Under the pieces are notes generated by a model. It saw only the letters and a list, made by a program, of their open reading frames with translations, was not told where the DNA came from and did no database searches. A stretch of 64,000 bases of DNA from Sphingomonas sp. ERG5 (GTDB taxonomy: Bacteria > Pseudomonadota > Alphaproteobacteria > Sphingomonadales > Sphingomonadaceae): assembly GCF_000803065.1 (NCBI RefSeq), contig NZ_JSXI01000022.1:1-64000 (forward strand). The letters are read 5' to 3'. Of this stretch, positions 17,918 to 26,671 are shown piece by piece (position 1 is the first letter of the stretch; the number at the start of each line of letters is the position of its first letter). Made by a program: the position numbers and the translations under genes.

Positions 17918-18622
17918 ATGACCGATCTTGCCGATTTTCCGATCACGACCCGCTGGCCGGCGCAACACCCCGACCGCATCCAGCTTTACGGCCTGCCGAC
18001 GCCCAATGGCGTCAAGGTATCGATCATGCTGGAGGAGACAGGGTTGCCCTATGAACCGCACCTCGTCGACATCGGCAAGAATGAGAGCTGGACCCCGGAA
18101 TTCCTCTCGCTCAACCCCAATGGCAAGATTCCCGCCATCATCGATCCCGACGGTCCGGGCGGCAAACCGATCGGCCTGTTCGAATCCGGCGCGATCCTGA
18201 TCTATCTCGCCGAGAAGAGCGGCAAATTCCTCTCCGCCGACCCGGCCACGCGTTACGAAACCATCGCCTGGCTGATGTGGCAGATGGGCGGGCTGGGTCC
18301 GATGTTCGGGCAGCTCGGCTTCTTCCATAAATTCGCCGGGCGCGAGTTTGAGGATAAGCGCCCGCGCGACCGCTATGCGGCGGAATCGAAGCGGTTGCTT
18401 GGCGTGCTCGAACAACGCCTCGAAGGGCGGAATTGGATCATGGGTGACGCGTACAGCATTGCCGATATCGCGACGCTTGGCTGGGTCAGGAACCTGATCG
18501 GCTTTTACGAGGCCGGCGAGATCGTGGAGTTTGCCACGTTGAAGAATGTGCCGGCGTGGCTGGAACGCGGCCTGGCGCGGCCAGCGGTGGAGAAGGGGCT
18601 GGCGATTCCGGCGCGGGGTTGA
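17918..18622 (+). CDS. Glutathione S-transferase family protein (YghU/YfcG-like)
   Basis: A 234-residue protein with a thioredoxin-like amino-terminal domain (IQLYGLPTPNGVKVSIMLEE, NPNGKIPAI, GLFESGAILIYLAE). A helical domain follows, with MGDAYSIADIATLGWV, the conserved N-capping region. The order matches disulfide-bond oxidoreductase-type transferases such as YghU and YfcG. GAAGGAGAG precedes the ATG at 17918. It is divergent from the glycosyltransferase with only 28 bases between start codons. Confidence 0.85.
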   Translation: MTDLADFPITTRWPAQHPDRIQLYGLPTPNGVKVSIMLEETGLPYEPHLVDIGKNESWTPEFLSLNPNGKIPAIIDPDGPGGKPIGLFESGAILIYLAEKSGKFLSADPATRYETIAWLMWQMGGLGPMFGQLGFFHKFAGREFEDKRPRDRYAAESKRLLGVLEQRLEGRNWIMGDAYSIADIATLGWVRNLIGFYEAGEIVEFATLKNVPAWLERGLARPAVEKGLAIPARG

Positions 18623-18650
18623 GCCTGGCTCAATTATAGTGCGGCACTCT

Positions 18651-18684
18651 CTTATTCCCTTCCCTTTTTGGGGAGGGGAATAAG
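18651..18684. terminator. Long hairpin between glutathione transferase and radA genes
   Basis: CTTATTCCC and GGGAATAAG with five more inner pairs (one wobble) give a 14-base stem and six-base loop. No U-tract follows, so it may be a terminator-like or dispersed repeat element rather than a classic intrinsic terminator. Confidence 0.5.
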
Positions 18685-18726
18685 TTGCCTGTTCCCCTCT
18701 CGTTCCGGTTCCGCTAAGAGGCGCGC

Positions 18727-20100
18727 ATGGCAAAACCTCAGAAGCGCTATGTCTGTCAGGCCTGTGGCTCGGTCTCGCATCGCTGGGCCGGGCAATGCGC
18801 CGATTGCGCGGAATGGAACACGCTGGTCGAGGAAGCCGGCGGCACCGTCACGCCGTTCCAGGCCAAGCATAATCTCCAGTCGGGCGGGCGGGCGTTCCAG
18901 CTGGTCGGGCTCGATGCCGAGATCGCCTTGCCCGAGCGGATGCCGAGCGGGATCGCCGAACTGGACCGCGCCTTGGGTGGCGGGTTCGTCGAAGGGTCGG
19001 CGACATTGATCGGCGGCGACCCGGGAATCGGCAAGTCCACCTTGCTGTTGCAGGCGGCGGCAAAGATGGCGCTTGCCGGATTGCCGGTGGTTTACGTCTC
19101 GGGTGAGGAAGCGGCGGATCAGGTGCGGTTGCGCGCGCGCCGGCTCGGGCTTGGCAATGCGCCGCTGCAGCTCGCCGCGGCGACATCGACGCGCGACATC
19201 CTGACGACGTTGGGGCAGGGGCGGCCGCCCGCGCTGCTGGTGATCGATTCGATCCAGACGATGCATTCCGACCTGATCGAAGGCGCGCCGGGCACGGTCA
19301 GTCAGGTGCGCGCGTCGGCGCAGGAACTGATCCGTTTCGCCAAGGAACGCGGCACCGCGGTGGTGCTGGTCGGGCATGTGACGAAGGATGGCAGCATCGC
19401 CGGGCCGCGCGTGCTCGAGCATATGGTCGATACGGTGTTGAGTTTCGAGGGTGAGCGCAGCCATCAATATCGCATCCTGCGCGCGATCAAGAATCGCTTC
19501 GGCGGCACGGACGAGATCGGGGTGTTTGCGATGGTCGCCGAAGGGCTGGCCGAAATATCCAACCCCTCCGCGCTATTCCTGACGCAGCGTGACGAAGGCG
19601 TGACGGGGACGACCGTGTTCCCGGCGTTGGAAGGAACGCGACCGGTGCTGGTCGAGATTCAGGCGCTGGTCGTGCGCCTCGCCTCGGGCGCGACGCCGCG
19701 CCGGGCCGTGGTCGGATGGGATTCGGGCCGTCTCGCCATGGTGCTGGCGGTGCTTGAGGCGCGCTGTGGGCTGAGCTTTTCGACGTCGGAAGTCTATCTC
19801 AACATCGCCGGCGGTTATCGCGTGCAGGATCCGGCCGCCGATATGGCGGTCGCCGCGGCATTGGTTTCGGCGCTGAGCGAGCGGCCGGTGCCGGTGGATG
19901 CGGTCGCGTTTGGCGAGATCGCGCTGTCGGGCGAAATCCGGCCGGTCGCGCATGGCGCGCTCCGGCTGAAAGAGGCGAGCAAGCTGGGGTTCGAACGCGC
20001 GCTGGTTCCCGCCGCGATGACCGAGGACAAGAGCGGCCTGAAGCTTGCCGGGTTCAAGACGCTCGGCGCTTTCGTCGATCATATGCTCGGGCGTGGGTAG
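18727..20100 (+). CDS. radA: DNA repair protein RadA
   Basis: RadA is a hexameric RecA-like ATPase that promotes branch migration in recombination. The 457-residue protein has the amino-terminal zinc finger (Cys10, Cys13, Cys24, Cys27), Walker A GGDPGIGKST, the RadA signature KNRFG and a Lon-protease-like carboxy-terminal domain. AAGAGG lies just before the ATG. It heads a rightward series with cvpA. Confidence 0.97.
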   Translation: MAKPQKRYVCQACGSVSHRWAGQCADCAEWNTLVEEAGGTVTPFQAKHNLQSGGRAFQLVGLDAEIALPERMPSGIAELDRALGGGFVEGSATLIGGDPGIGKSTLLLQAAAKMALAGLPVVYVSGEEAADQVRLRARRLGLGNAPLQLAAATSTRDILTTLGQGRPPALLVIDSIQTMHSDLIEGAPGTVSQVRASAQELIRFAKERGTAVVLVGHVTKDGSIAGPRVLEHMVDTVLSFEGERSHQYRILRAIKNRFGGTDEIGVFAMVAEGLAEISNPSALFLTQRDEGVTGTTVFPALEGTRPVLVEIQALVVRLASGATPRRAVVGWDSGRLAMVLAVLEARCGLSFSTSEVYLNIAGGYRVQDPAADMAVAAALVSALSERPVPVDAVAFGEIALSGEIRPVAHGALRLKEASKLGFERALVPAAMTEDKSGLKLAGFKTLGAFVDHMLGRG

Positions 20101-20149
20101 CGCCGACCGGCTCCGCGCTCTATCTCCGTCACTCCGGGACACCACCCCG

Positions 20150-20177
20150 CCGTTCGTTTCGAGCGACGTCGAGAAAC
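20150..20177. repeat. Sphingomonad-type extragenic palindrome
   Basis: A degenerate copy of a GTTTCGAGCGACGTCGAGAAAC-like element (shown here only in part: CGTTCGTTTCGAGCGACG) lies between radA and cvpA. Its half-palindromic GTTTC/GAAAC ends are typical of a repeat family scattered in this group. The rest of the 165-base gap shows nothing else. Confidence 0.4.
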
Positions 20178-20265
20178 AGGCCGCAGATGTTGCGCCGGAT
20201 TTCCTGACCTTGCCCGACGCGACGGATCGGGGGTGGGACGCGCGCAAGGGCATGAAGGCATTTTG

Positions 20266-20838
20266 ATGGGACTGACCGCACTCGACATCCTGGTGCTGAT
20301 CGCGGTGATCGGTTCGGCGGGCCTGGGGCTGATGCGCGGCTTCGTGACTGAAGTGCTGTCGCTGTTCGCCTGGGTGGCGATCGTGTTCGCGCTGAAGCTC
20401 TTTCACATGCCGGTCTCCGCGATCCTCTCGCCGATGGTCGGCACGGCGTCGGGCGCGGCGGTGCTGGCCTTCGCGATCATTTCCGGCGTGACCTATTTTG
20501 CCGGCCGCATGGTGGCCAATGCGATCGGCAACCGGACGCGGACTTCGGTGCTTGGCCCGGTCGATCGCGCGCTCGGCTTCGGCTTCGGCGCGATCAAGGG
20601 CCTGATCCTGGCCAGCCTGGTCTTCCTGCTCGTGGTGCTGGTGACCGATACGATGAGCGGTGGCCCGTCGCGGCGCCCGCTCTGGCTGACCGATTCCCGC
20701 ACTTATCCGTTGCTCAACAAGACCAGCGCCAGCATCGCCGATTTCGTCGACCGGCGGCGCAAGGGCGAGCCGGTCTTCGGGGCGGACAACAGCATGACCG
20801 GGAGCGAGGCTAATATGACCGAGAGAGCGCGGCGATGA
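20266..20838 (+). CDS. cvpA: CvpA family membrane protein
   Basis: A 190-residue inner-membrane protein with four hydrophobic helices. It starts MGLTALDILVLIAVIGSAGLG, which is typical of CvpA, and has the conserved GLMRGFVTEVLSLFAW and LGPVDRALGFGFGAIKG segments. CvpA is linked to colicin V production and envelope stress tolerance in enterobacteria; its exact activity is unknown. The ATG at 20266 matches the family start. It overlaps the next gene by four bases. Confidence 0.9.
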   Translation: MGLTALDILVLIAVIGSAGLGLMRGFVTEVLSLFAWVAIVFALKLFHMPVSAILSPMVGTASGAAVLAFAIISGVTYFAGRMVANAIGNRTRTSVLGPVDRALGFGFGAIKGLILASLVFLLVVLVTDTMSGGPSRRPLWLTDSRTYPLLNKTSASIADFVDRRRKGEPVFGADNSMTGSEANMTERARR

Positions 20839-21269
20839 ACGCGCCGCTCTACAATACCGAAATCCTGCGGCTGGCCGCGACCATTCCTTATCAGGAGCGG
20901 CTGAGCGATCCGATGGGATCGTCGGAGAAGCGCTCGCCGGTATGCGGCAGCCGGGTCACGGTCGATATCAATCTCGACGCCCGGGGCCGGGTCAGCGAAG
21001 TCGGCATGCTGGTCCGGGCCTGCGCCCTGGGCCAGGCATCGTCGTCGCTGCTCGCGGCGGACATCGCCGGCAAGACGCCCGAGCAACTGGCCGAGGCGCG
21101 TGATGCGCTGACCGCATGGCTGGCGGGCGAAGGGCCATTGCCGGACTGGACCGGCCTCGACCTGTTCGTCCCGGCCTTGCCGCACAGCGCGCGGCACGCC
21201 TCGATCCGCCTTGCCTTCGAAGCCGCGGCCGAAGCGGCCGCGCAGGCCGACCTTGGGGTGGTGCGCTGA
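20835..21269 (+). CDS. IscU/NifU-like iron-sulfur scaffold protein, variant
   Basis: A 144-residue protein resembling the IscU scaffold. SPVCGSRV and RACALGQASSS carry the first two cluster cysteines. At the position of the third cysteine the sequence reads ARHASIRLA, so the cysteine is missing and a histidine is nearby. Alphaproteobacteria carry such stand-alone divergent scaffolds, whose biochemical role is less clear than that of true IscU. It is embedded between cvpA and a Kef-type antiporter with coupled starts. Confidence 0.75.
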   Translation: MNAPLYNTEILRLAATIPYQERLSDPMGSSEKRSPVCGSRVTVDINLDARGRVSEVGMLVRACALGQASSSLLAADIAGKTPEQLAEARDALTAWLAGEGPLPDWTGLDLFVPALPHSARHASIRLAFEAAAEAAAQADLGVVR

Positions 21270-23035
21270 TGGAGCACGGCCCCTCCCTGCTTCGCGACGG
21301 CGTGATGATGCTCGGCTTCGGCCTGGTCTTCGTGCTGATCTTCCGGCGCTTCGGCCTCGGCGCCACGCTCGGCTATCTCGTCGCCGGTGCGGTGGTCGGG
21401 CCGCAACTGCTTGGCCTGGTCGGCGGGGCCGAATCGAAGATGGGCATTGCCGAACTCGGCATCACGTTGCTGCTGTTCATCGTCGGACTGGAGCTGAACC
21501 CGTCGCGGCTCTGGCGGATGAAGCAGGAGATTTTCGGGCTTGGCGCGCTGCAGGTCGTGTTGTGCGGCCTCGCTATTTCGGGCGTGGTATGGGTCGCGAC
21601 GCGCTCGTCATTCGCCGCGACGCTCGCGCTTGGCTTGCCGCTCGCTTTGTCGTCGACCGCTCAGGTCCTGCCGATGCTGCAATCGGCCGGACGTATGCGC
21701 ACGCCGTTCGGCGAGCGCGCCTTTTCGATCCTGCTGTTCCAGGATTTGTCGATCGTGCCGTTGATCACGATCATCGCGGTGATGTCGCGCAACCCCGCGG
21801 ACGCCAATGGCCCGCCGGGCTGGCTGCTGTTCATCTATACCTTGATCGCGATTGCCGGGCTGATCCTTGCCGGACGTTTCCTGTTGCGTCCGCTGTTCCG
21901 CATCATCGGCAATATGGGTGAGCGTGAGATGTTCGTCTTTGCCGGACTGTTCACGGTCATCGCCAGTGCGGCAGTGATGGAATCGCTTGGCCTGTCGACC
22001 GCGCTCGGTGCGTTCGTCGCCGGCGTGATGCTGGCGGATTCGCCTTATCGTCATGAACTGGAGGCTGATGTCGAGCCATTCCGCTCGATCCTGCTCGGCC
22101 TGTTCTTCCTGACCATCGGCATGCTGCTCGACTTGCATGCGATTGCCGAGCGGCCATTGTTCGTCGCCGGGATGGCGCTCGCGCTGATCGCGACCAAGGC
22201 CGCGATCATCATGAGCATCGGATTGTTGTTCAAGATGCGCTGGCGCGAGGCATTGGCGCTGGGCCTGTTGCTCAGCCAGGGCGGCGAATTCGCGTTCGTC
22301 CTGTTCGCGCAGGCGCAGAATGCGCTGCTGATCGCGCCCGAAGCGGCAAGCCTGTTCGGCGCGATTGTCACCTTGTCGATGGCGACGACGCCGTTCCTGA
22401 TGCGCATAACGCAGCGCATCCGGACCGAACCCGTTCGCCTGGAGGATCGCGAGGGGCCGACGTCGGACGGCGCCAATGCGCTGATCGTCGGCTATGGGCG
22501 GTTCGGCCAGACGGTCGGGCAAATGCTGGTGGCGCAGGGCATCCCGGTGACGCTGATCGACATGGATATCGAAATGATCGACGTTGCCGGGAATTTTGGC
22601 GCCAAGGTCTATTATGGCGACGGCACGCGCATGGATCTGCTGCGCCAGGCCGGCGCGGCGGAAGCCGAACTGATCATGTTCTGCATCGACAATGATCAGA
22701 TCGGCCCCGACCTGGTCGAGGCGGTGCATGAGGCGTTCCCCAAGGCGGAGATTTTCGTGCGCGCCTATGATCGTCGCGCCCTGGTCAAGCTGAGGGATGC
22801 TCCGACCGCGGGCGTGGTGCGCGAAGTGATGGAATCCGCGGTCAAGATGGCCAGATTGGCGATGCGCAGCCTGGGCATCGAGGAAGAAGAGATCACCCGG
22901 ACTGAGGACCACTACCGCGCTCGCGACAAGGAACGATTGAAGGCGCAATATGAAAGCGGCGACGTTCGCGCCGCGCGCGACCGTATCATCACGCAGGATG
23001 CCCGGAGCGGCATCGGCGAGTCCGGCGCGAAATGA
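21269..23035 (+). CDS. Monovalent cation:proton antiporter-2 (Kef-type)
   Basis: A 588-residue CPA2 transporter. About twelve transmembrane helices fill the first 380 residues (GYLVAGAVVGPQLLG, LLLFIVGLELNPSRLW, SQGGEFAFVLFAQ). A TrkA-N/RCK domain follows, with the nucleotide-binding VGYGRFGQTVGQML and acidic DMD. Kef-type proteins export potassium in exchange for protons, and nucleotide or glutathione adducts gate many of them. The ATG at 21269 shares a base with the upstream stop (TGATG). The next gene, dgkA, overlaps its end. Confidence 0.9.
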   Translation: MEHGPSLLRDGVMMLGFGLVFVLIFRRFGLGATLGYLVAGAVVGPQLLGLVGGAESKMGIAELGITLLLFIVGLELNPSRLWRMKQEIFGLGALQVVLCGLAISGVVWVATRSSFAATLALGLPLALSSTAQVLPMLQSAGRMRTPFGERAFSILLFQDLSIVPLITIIAVMSRNPADANGPPGWLLFIYTLIAIAGLILAGRFLLRPLFRIIGNMGEREMFVFAGLFTVIASAAVMESLGLSTALGAFVAGVMLADSPYRHELEADVEPFRSILLGLFFLTIGMLLDLHAIAERPLFVAGMALALIATKAAIIMSIGLLFKMRWREALALGLLLSQGGEFAFVLFAQAQNALLIAPEAASLFGAIVTLSMATTPFLMRITQRIRTEPVRLEDREGPTSDGANALIVGYGRFGQTVGQMLVAQGIPVTLIDMDIEMIDVAGNFGAKVYYGDGTRMDLLRQAGAAEAELIMFCIDNDQIGPDLVEAVHEAFPKAEIFVRAYDRRALVKLRDAPTAGVVREVMESAVKMARLAMRSLGIEEEEITRTEDHYRARDKERLKAQYESGDVRAARDRIITQDARSGIGESGAK

Positions 23036-23409
23036 AGAATCGCCCGCTGCGCGACCGGCTCGGTTTTGCCGTGGCGGGCTGGCAGGCGGCATGGCGGCGC
23101 GAGCGCAGCTTCCGGACTCAAGGCTGTCTCGCGGCCCTGGCGATCGTCGCGCTGCTGATCCTGCGCCCGTCGCCGGTCTGGTGGGCCTTGGTCGCGGTGA
23201 CGAGCGCGCTGGTGCTGGCGCTCGAGCTGATCAATTCGGCGGTCGAAACGGTGATCGACCGGCTTCACCCGGAGATCCATCCCGAGATCAAGGCGGCGAA
23301 GGACATGCTGGCGGGAGCCGTGCTGGCGATCAGCGTCGCGGCGCTGGCGGTGGCGCTGGCGCTGGTCATTGCGCAAGCCTCGGCATGGCTATCGACCTTG
23401 GCGCTATGA
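23032..23409 (+). CDS. dgkA: Diacylglycerol kinase
   Basis: DgkA phosphorylates diacylglycerol in the inner membrane, recycling the by-product of membrane-derived glucan or lipopolysaccharide decoration. The 125-residue protein has three hydrophobic helices, the catalytic ELINSAVETVIDR segment and AKDMLAGAV near residue 90, all family hallmarks. It overlaps both neighbours by four bases. Confidence 0.9.
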   Translation: MKNRPLRDRLGFAVAGWQAAWRRERSFRTQGCLAALAIVALLILRPSPVWWALVAVTSALVLALELINSAVETVIDRLHPEIHPEIKAAKDMLAGAVLAISVAALAVALALVIAQASAWLSTLAL

Positions 23410-23912
23410 GAGTGGGCGGGCTGATCGTGGCGACAGTCTTGTCGGCTTGCCTGGCCGGACCGGTCTGGGCTGGGAGCGGTGAGGGCGCCGCAAGGGCATT
23501 TCGCCACGTCGATTCCCGCACGATCAAGTCCGCTCGGCTGATCTTGTCCGAAATCTGGCCGGCCAGCGACATCGTTCGGGATGATGATGGGGATTATTAC
23601 GCGAAGCGGAGCGAAGGTGTCGTTGCCGACCGTCCCGAAAAGACGTGCTGGCTAAAGCGCAAACAGATCGTTGCCGCGATCGCCGCGTTGAAGCGGGCAC
23701 GACCACGCCGTGGCGATTGCAAGGGAATCGAGGCGGACATCGCGATCCATTTTCGCACGGGAGCCGGAAAGGAAATCGTCGCGGTGATCGGCGACCCGAA
23801 CAAGGCGCTTGGCGGGGCCACGCTGATCTTCTTCGATGGTCGGCTGGCAGTGCTGCAACGTTCCGATAGAGACCAGATCAAACGCGTTGCGGCGCAAGCG
23901 GGGTGTGGATGA
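23406..23912 (+). CDS. Secreted protein of unknown function
   Basis: A 168-residue exported protein. The amino terminus MRVGGLIVATVLSACLAG reads either as a lipoprotein signal with lipobox LSAC or as a cleaved signal ending near VWAG. The mature part is polar, with two cysteines (about residues 78 and 101) and a third near the end (QAGCG) and a DRPEKTCWLKRKQI motif. I do not recognise a family. Coupled by four-base overlaps to dgkA and the DUF423 gene, it probably belongs to their envelope-related operon. Confidence 0.6.
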   Translation: MRVGGLIVATVLSACLAGPVWAGSGEGAARAFRHVDSRTIKSARLILSEIWPASDIVRDDDGDYYAKRSEGVVADRPEKTCWLKRKQIVAAIAALKRARPRRGDCKGIEADIAIHFRTGAGKEIVAVIGDPNKALGGATLIFFDGRLAVLQRSDRDQIKRVAAQAGCG

Positions 23913-24250
23913 CACAGATATTGATGATCTTCGCGGCGCTGTCGGGCGCGCTTGCGGTCGGGGCCGGCGCGTTCGGTGCGCATGGCGCGACCGGTGCCGC
24001 GGCGGAGTGGCTGAAGACGGGCGGGCAGTATCAGCTGATCCATGCCGTGGCCGCGCTTGCCGTGCTGCGCCTGGACGCGAAAGGGCCGGCCAGCCTGTTC
24101 CTGATTGGCGGCGCGATCTTCGCCGTCTCGCTCTATCTTATGGCGCTGGGCCTGCCGCGCTGGCTTGGCGCGGTCACACCCATTGGTGGCGCGCTGCTGA
24201 TTATTGGATGGTTGTGGCTGGCCTGGATCGCGCTGCGCACGCCTGGCTGA
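23909..24250 (+). CDS. DUF423 family membrane protein
   Basis: A 113-residue protein with four hydrophobic helices and the DUF423 signature GAGAFGAHG near residue 20 followed by KTGGQYQLIHAVA. The function of these small membrane proteins is unknown. The ATG at 23909 overlaps the upstream stop; a GTG two codons earlier is less likely. It ends the rightward operon. Confidence 0.85.
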   Translation: MTQILMIFAALSGALAVGAGAFGAHGATGAAAEWLKTGGQYQLIHAVAALAVLRLDAKGPASLFLIGGAIFAVSLYLMALGLPRWLGAVTPIGGALLIIGWLWLAWIALRTPG

Positions 24251-24279
24251 GCCCGCCGAAGCAAAGGCGATGATGGTGT

Positions 24280-24753
24280 TCAGTCATGGTTTGTGAAGAA
24301 CTCGCTCGCGATTTTCCACCGGCCATCGACCTTGAGCAGCTGAAGCGTTTTCCAGCCCCAGTTTGAGCCTTGAGACGATGTGTTCACGAACACGAGCGAC
24401 ACATTGGCCAACGGCCCGTCCTGCTGGATGTGGATGTCCTGGAAGCGCTGCGTGAATTTCGGCCCTTCGAACACTCCCTTGCGGAAATCGTCATAGTGCC
24501 GGGTGCTCTGTTCAGTGGTCCCGGCCTTTATCGCCGAGCTGGCGGACGAAAACGGAATGGCCTTGTTCAGCAGTAGCGATTCGAACAGCGCCTGATCTTT
24601 GGTCGATACCGCTTTGGTATAGCTGTCGAGCAACGTCTCGATTGCTGCCTTGTCCGTACCAGTGCTGTCAAAACTGGCGGGAACGGGGGTAGCGGAAACC
24701 GTCGATGCGATCGCCGAGATCAGCACCAAAAACGAAACAAGCACACCCTTCAT
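24280..24753 (-). CDS. Secreted SnoaL/NTF2-like protein
   Basis: A 157-residue protein with a cleavable signal peptide (MKGVLVSFLVLISAIASTVSA). A single NTF2-like domain follows, of the type AIETLLDSYTKAVSTKDQALFESLL, ending in DGRWKIASEFFTNH. These cone-shaped domains bind small molecules or stabilise larger proteins; no catalytic residues can be assigned. The ATG at 24753 is favoured by GAGG eight bases upstream. It is encoded just after aroB in the same direction. Confidence 0.7.
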   Translation of the reverse strand: MKGVLVSFLVLISAIASTVSATPVPASFDSTGTDKAAIETLLDSYTKAVSTKDQALFESLLLNKAIPFSSASSAIKAGTTEQSTRHYDDFRKGVFEGPKFTQRFQDIHIQQDGPLANVSLVFVNTSSQGSNWGWKTLQLLKVDGRWKIASEFFTNHD

Positions 24754-24786
24754 CACGACATCCTCGCCATATGCGCTGGGTCGAAC

Positions 24787-25899
24787 TCAGGCAGCGGCCA
24801 TCTCGCGCTGCTCGTCGAGAAAGCGCGTTACGTCCGCCAGCTCGACTGACTTGTCGACAAAGGTCTTCCCGATGCCGCGCGCGAGCAGGAAGGGCAGGGT
24901 GCCGGCGTCCATTTTCTTGTCATGCAGCATGTGCGCGACCAGCGTTGTCCCATCGGCATTGATGTTCGCCGCCGGCGCGCTGTCGGGCAAGCCGATGGCG
25001 CGCAGATGGGCGGTGACACGCGCGACGTCCTGACCCGTACACAGGCCGCGCCGCGCCGAATAACCAAAGGCCAGCGCCATGCCTGCGGCGACGCCCTCGC
25101 CGTGCAACAGCCTGTCGGAAAAACCCGCCTCCGCCTCCAGCGCATGACCGAAGGTATGGCCGAGGTTGAGCAATGCCCGCTTGCCGGTCGTTTCATATTC
25201 GTCCTCGGCAACGATGCGTGCCTTGGCGGCGATGCTGTGGGCGATCGCATAAGTTCGGGCGTCGGCATCGCCCGCGAGCAAGGCGGCGGCATTGGCTTCG
25301 CACCATTCGAAGAACTCGAAATCGTCGATCAGGCCATATTTCACCACTTCGGCATAACCGGCGCGAACCTGGCGCAGCGGCAGCGTGTCGAGCGTGGTCG
25401 GATCGACCAGTACCAGTGCAGGCTGATGGAACGCGCCGACCAGATTCTTGCCGGCACGCGAATTGATCGCGGTCTTGCCGCCGACCGACGAATCGACCTG
25501 GGCAAGCAATGTTGTCGGGATTTGCACGAAGCCGCAGCCGCGCTTGACGATGCTGCACGCAAAGCCGACCAGATCGCCGATCACGCCGCCGCCAAGCGCG
25601 ATGACATGATCGCCGCGCTCGATGCCGAGATCGAGCAGGCGATCGGTCAGCAATTCCAGCGTCGCCCAGCTCTTGCTGCCTTCGCCGGGAGGAAGGATGA
25701 TCGCTTCGCTCGCGACGCCCGCAGCGCTCAGCGACGCTTGCAGCGTGGCGAGATGCGGCCGGACATTCTCGTCGGTGACGATCGCCATGGTGCGTCCGCG
25801 CGACAGCGGCGCGAGATGCTCGCCGGCCCGGGCGAGCAAGCCATTCTCGACGATCACCTTATAGCTTCGCGCACCCAGCTCGACGGTGATGATGCTCAT
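24787..25899 (-). CDS. aroB: 3-dehydroquinate synthase
   Basis: AroB converts DAHP to 3-dehydroquinate in the shikimate pathway. The 370-residue protein has the NAD-binding [13 protein letters not shown] and the zinc/substrate region with [11 protein letters not shown] and HGEGVAAGM. Its ATG overlaps the aroK stop by four bases. This aroK-aroB order is widely conserved. Confidence 0.96.
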   Translation of the reverse strand: MSIITVELGARSYKVIVENGLLARAGEHLAPLSRGRTMAIVTDENVRPHLATLQASLSAAGVASEAIILPPGEGSKSWATLELLTDRLLDLGIERGDHVIALGGGVIGDLVGFACSIVKRGCGFVQIPTTLLAQVDSSVGGKTAINSRAGKNLVGAFHQPALVLVDPTTLDTLPLRQVRAGYAEVVKYGLIDDFEFFEWCEANAAALLAGDADARTYAIAHSIAAKARIVAEDEYETTGKRALLNLGHTFGHALEAEAGFSDRLLHGEGVAAGMALAFGYSARRGLCTGQDVARVTAHLRAIGLPDSAPAANINADGTTLVAHMLHDKKMDAGTLPFLLARGIGKTFVDKSVELADVTRFLDEQREMAAA

Positions 25900-26435
25900 G
25901 TGCCGAGGGCTTTCAGGATGGCGTTGACGGTAACTTCGTGCGGCGCGTGGTGGCTCGGCACGCGGATCGGCGCCATCGCGTAGAACGGGTTGCGCACCTT
26001 GGCGAGTTCGATCAGCACGTCGCGCGGATTGCGCCCGCGCAGCAGCGGACGGGAATCGCGCCGCTGTACGCGATCGGCCAGCACATCGGCATTGGCGTCG
26101 AGCCAGATCGCGATCGTCTGGTCGAGAATCAGCGCGCGTGTTTCGTCATTGATAAAGGCGCCGCCGCCGGTGGCGATGATCTTTGGCGTGCCATCGATCA
26201 GCCGTGCGATGACGCGGCGTTCACCGTCGCGGAAGTGCGCTTCACCGAATTTCTCGAAGATGTCGGCGACCGACATTCCGGCTGCGGTCTCGATTTCCGT
26301 GTCGGCATCGACGAAGGGCAAGCGCATGCGCGCGGCGAGCCGGCGGCCGACGGTCGATTTGCCTGCACCCATCAGGCCGACGAGAACGATGGGCAGGCCG
26401 GTCCAGGGCTCAGGAGGCGAGTGGCTTTGCAACAT
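25896..26435 (-). CDS. aroK: Shikimate kinase
   Basis: AroK phosphorylates shikimate. The 179-residue protein has the P-loop [15 protein letters not shown], the shikimate-binding DADTEIE and the lid region with [15 protein letters not shown]. It is the first gene of the leftward aroKB pair and diverges from the small membrane gene at 26534. Confidence 0.96.
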   Translation of the reverse strand: MLQSHSPPEPWTGLPIVLVGLMGAGKSTVGRRLAARMRLPFVDADTEIETAAGMSVADIFEKFGEAHFRDGERRVIARLIDGTPKIIATGGGAFINDETRALILDQTIAIWLDANADVLADRVQRRDSRPLLRGRNPRDVLIELAKVRNPFYAMAPIRVPSHHAPHEVTVNAILKALGT

Positions 26436-26533
26436 TGCGCCGGGGCTATACAGCGACCCCGCGTCTGCGGCAAAAGGTCGCTGCGCCCGGATTGTAATTC
26501 GTTTTCACCCATTGGTTTTCACAGGGTTTTTTC

Positions 26534-26671
26534 ATGTCCCGCTTGATGGTTACGCTCATCGTCGTTCTTGTCGTGCTGGTCGGCGGACTATTTTTGCTCG
26601 CCGGAAGCGCCAAGGAAAAGGCGCCGGTTCGGGTCGAGAAGGTGGTTCCGCTTGCGAATCTCTCGAACTAG
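26534..26671 (+). CDS. 45-residue single-helix membrane protein
   Basis: A short ORF starts MSRLMVTLIVVLVVLVGGLF, forming one strong transmembrane helix (about residues 5-24). A short charged periplasmic or cytoplasmic tail AGSAKEKAPVRVEKVVP follows. It ends at TAG 26669-26671, inside the beginning of the next gene, so the two are probably co-translated. The family is not recognised; it may be a small companion of the large exported protein that follows. Confidence 0.55.
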   Translation: MSRLMVTLIVVLVVLVGGLFLLAGSAKEKAPVRVEKVVPLANLSN

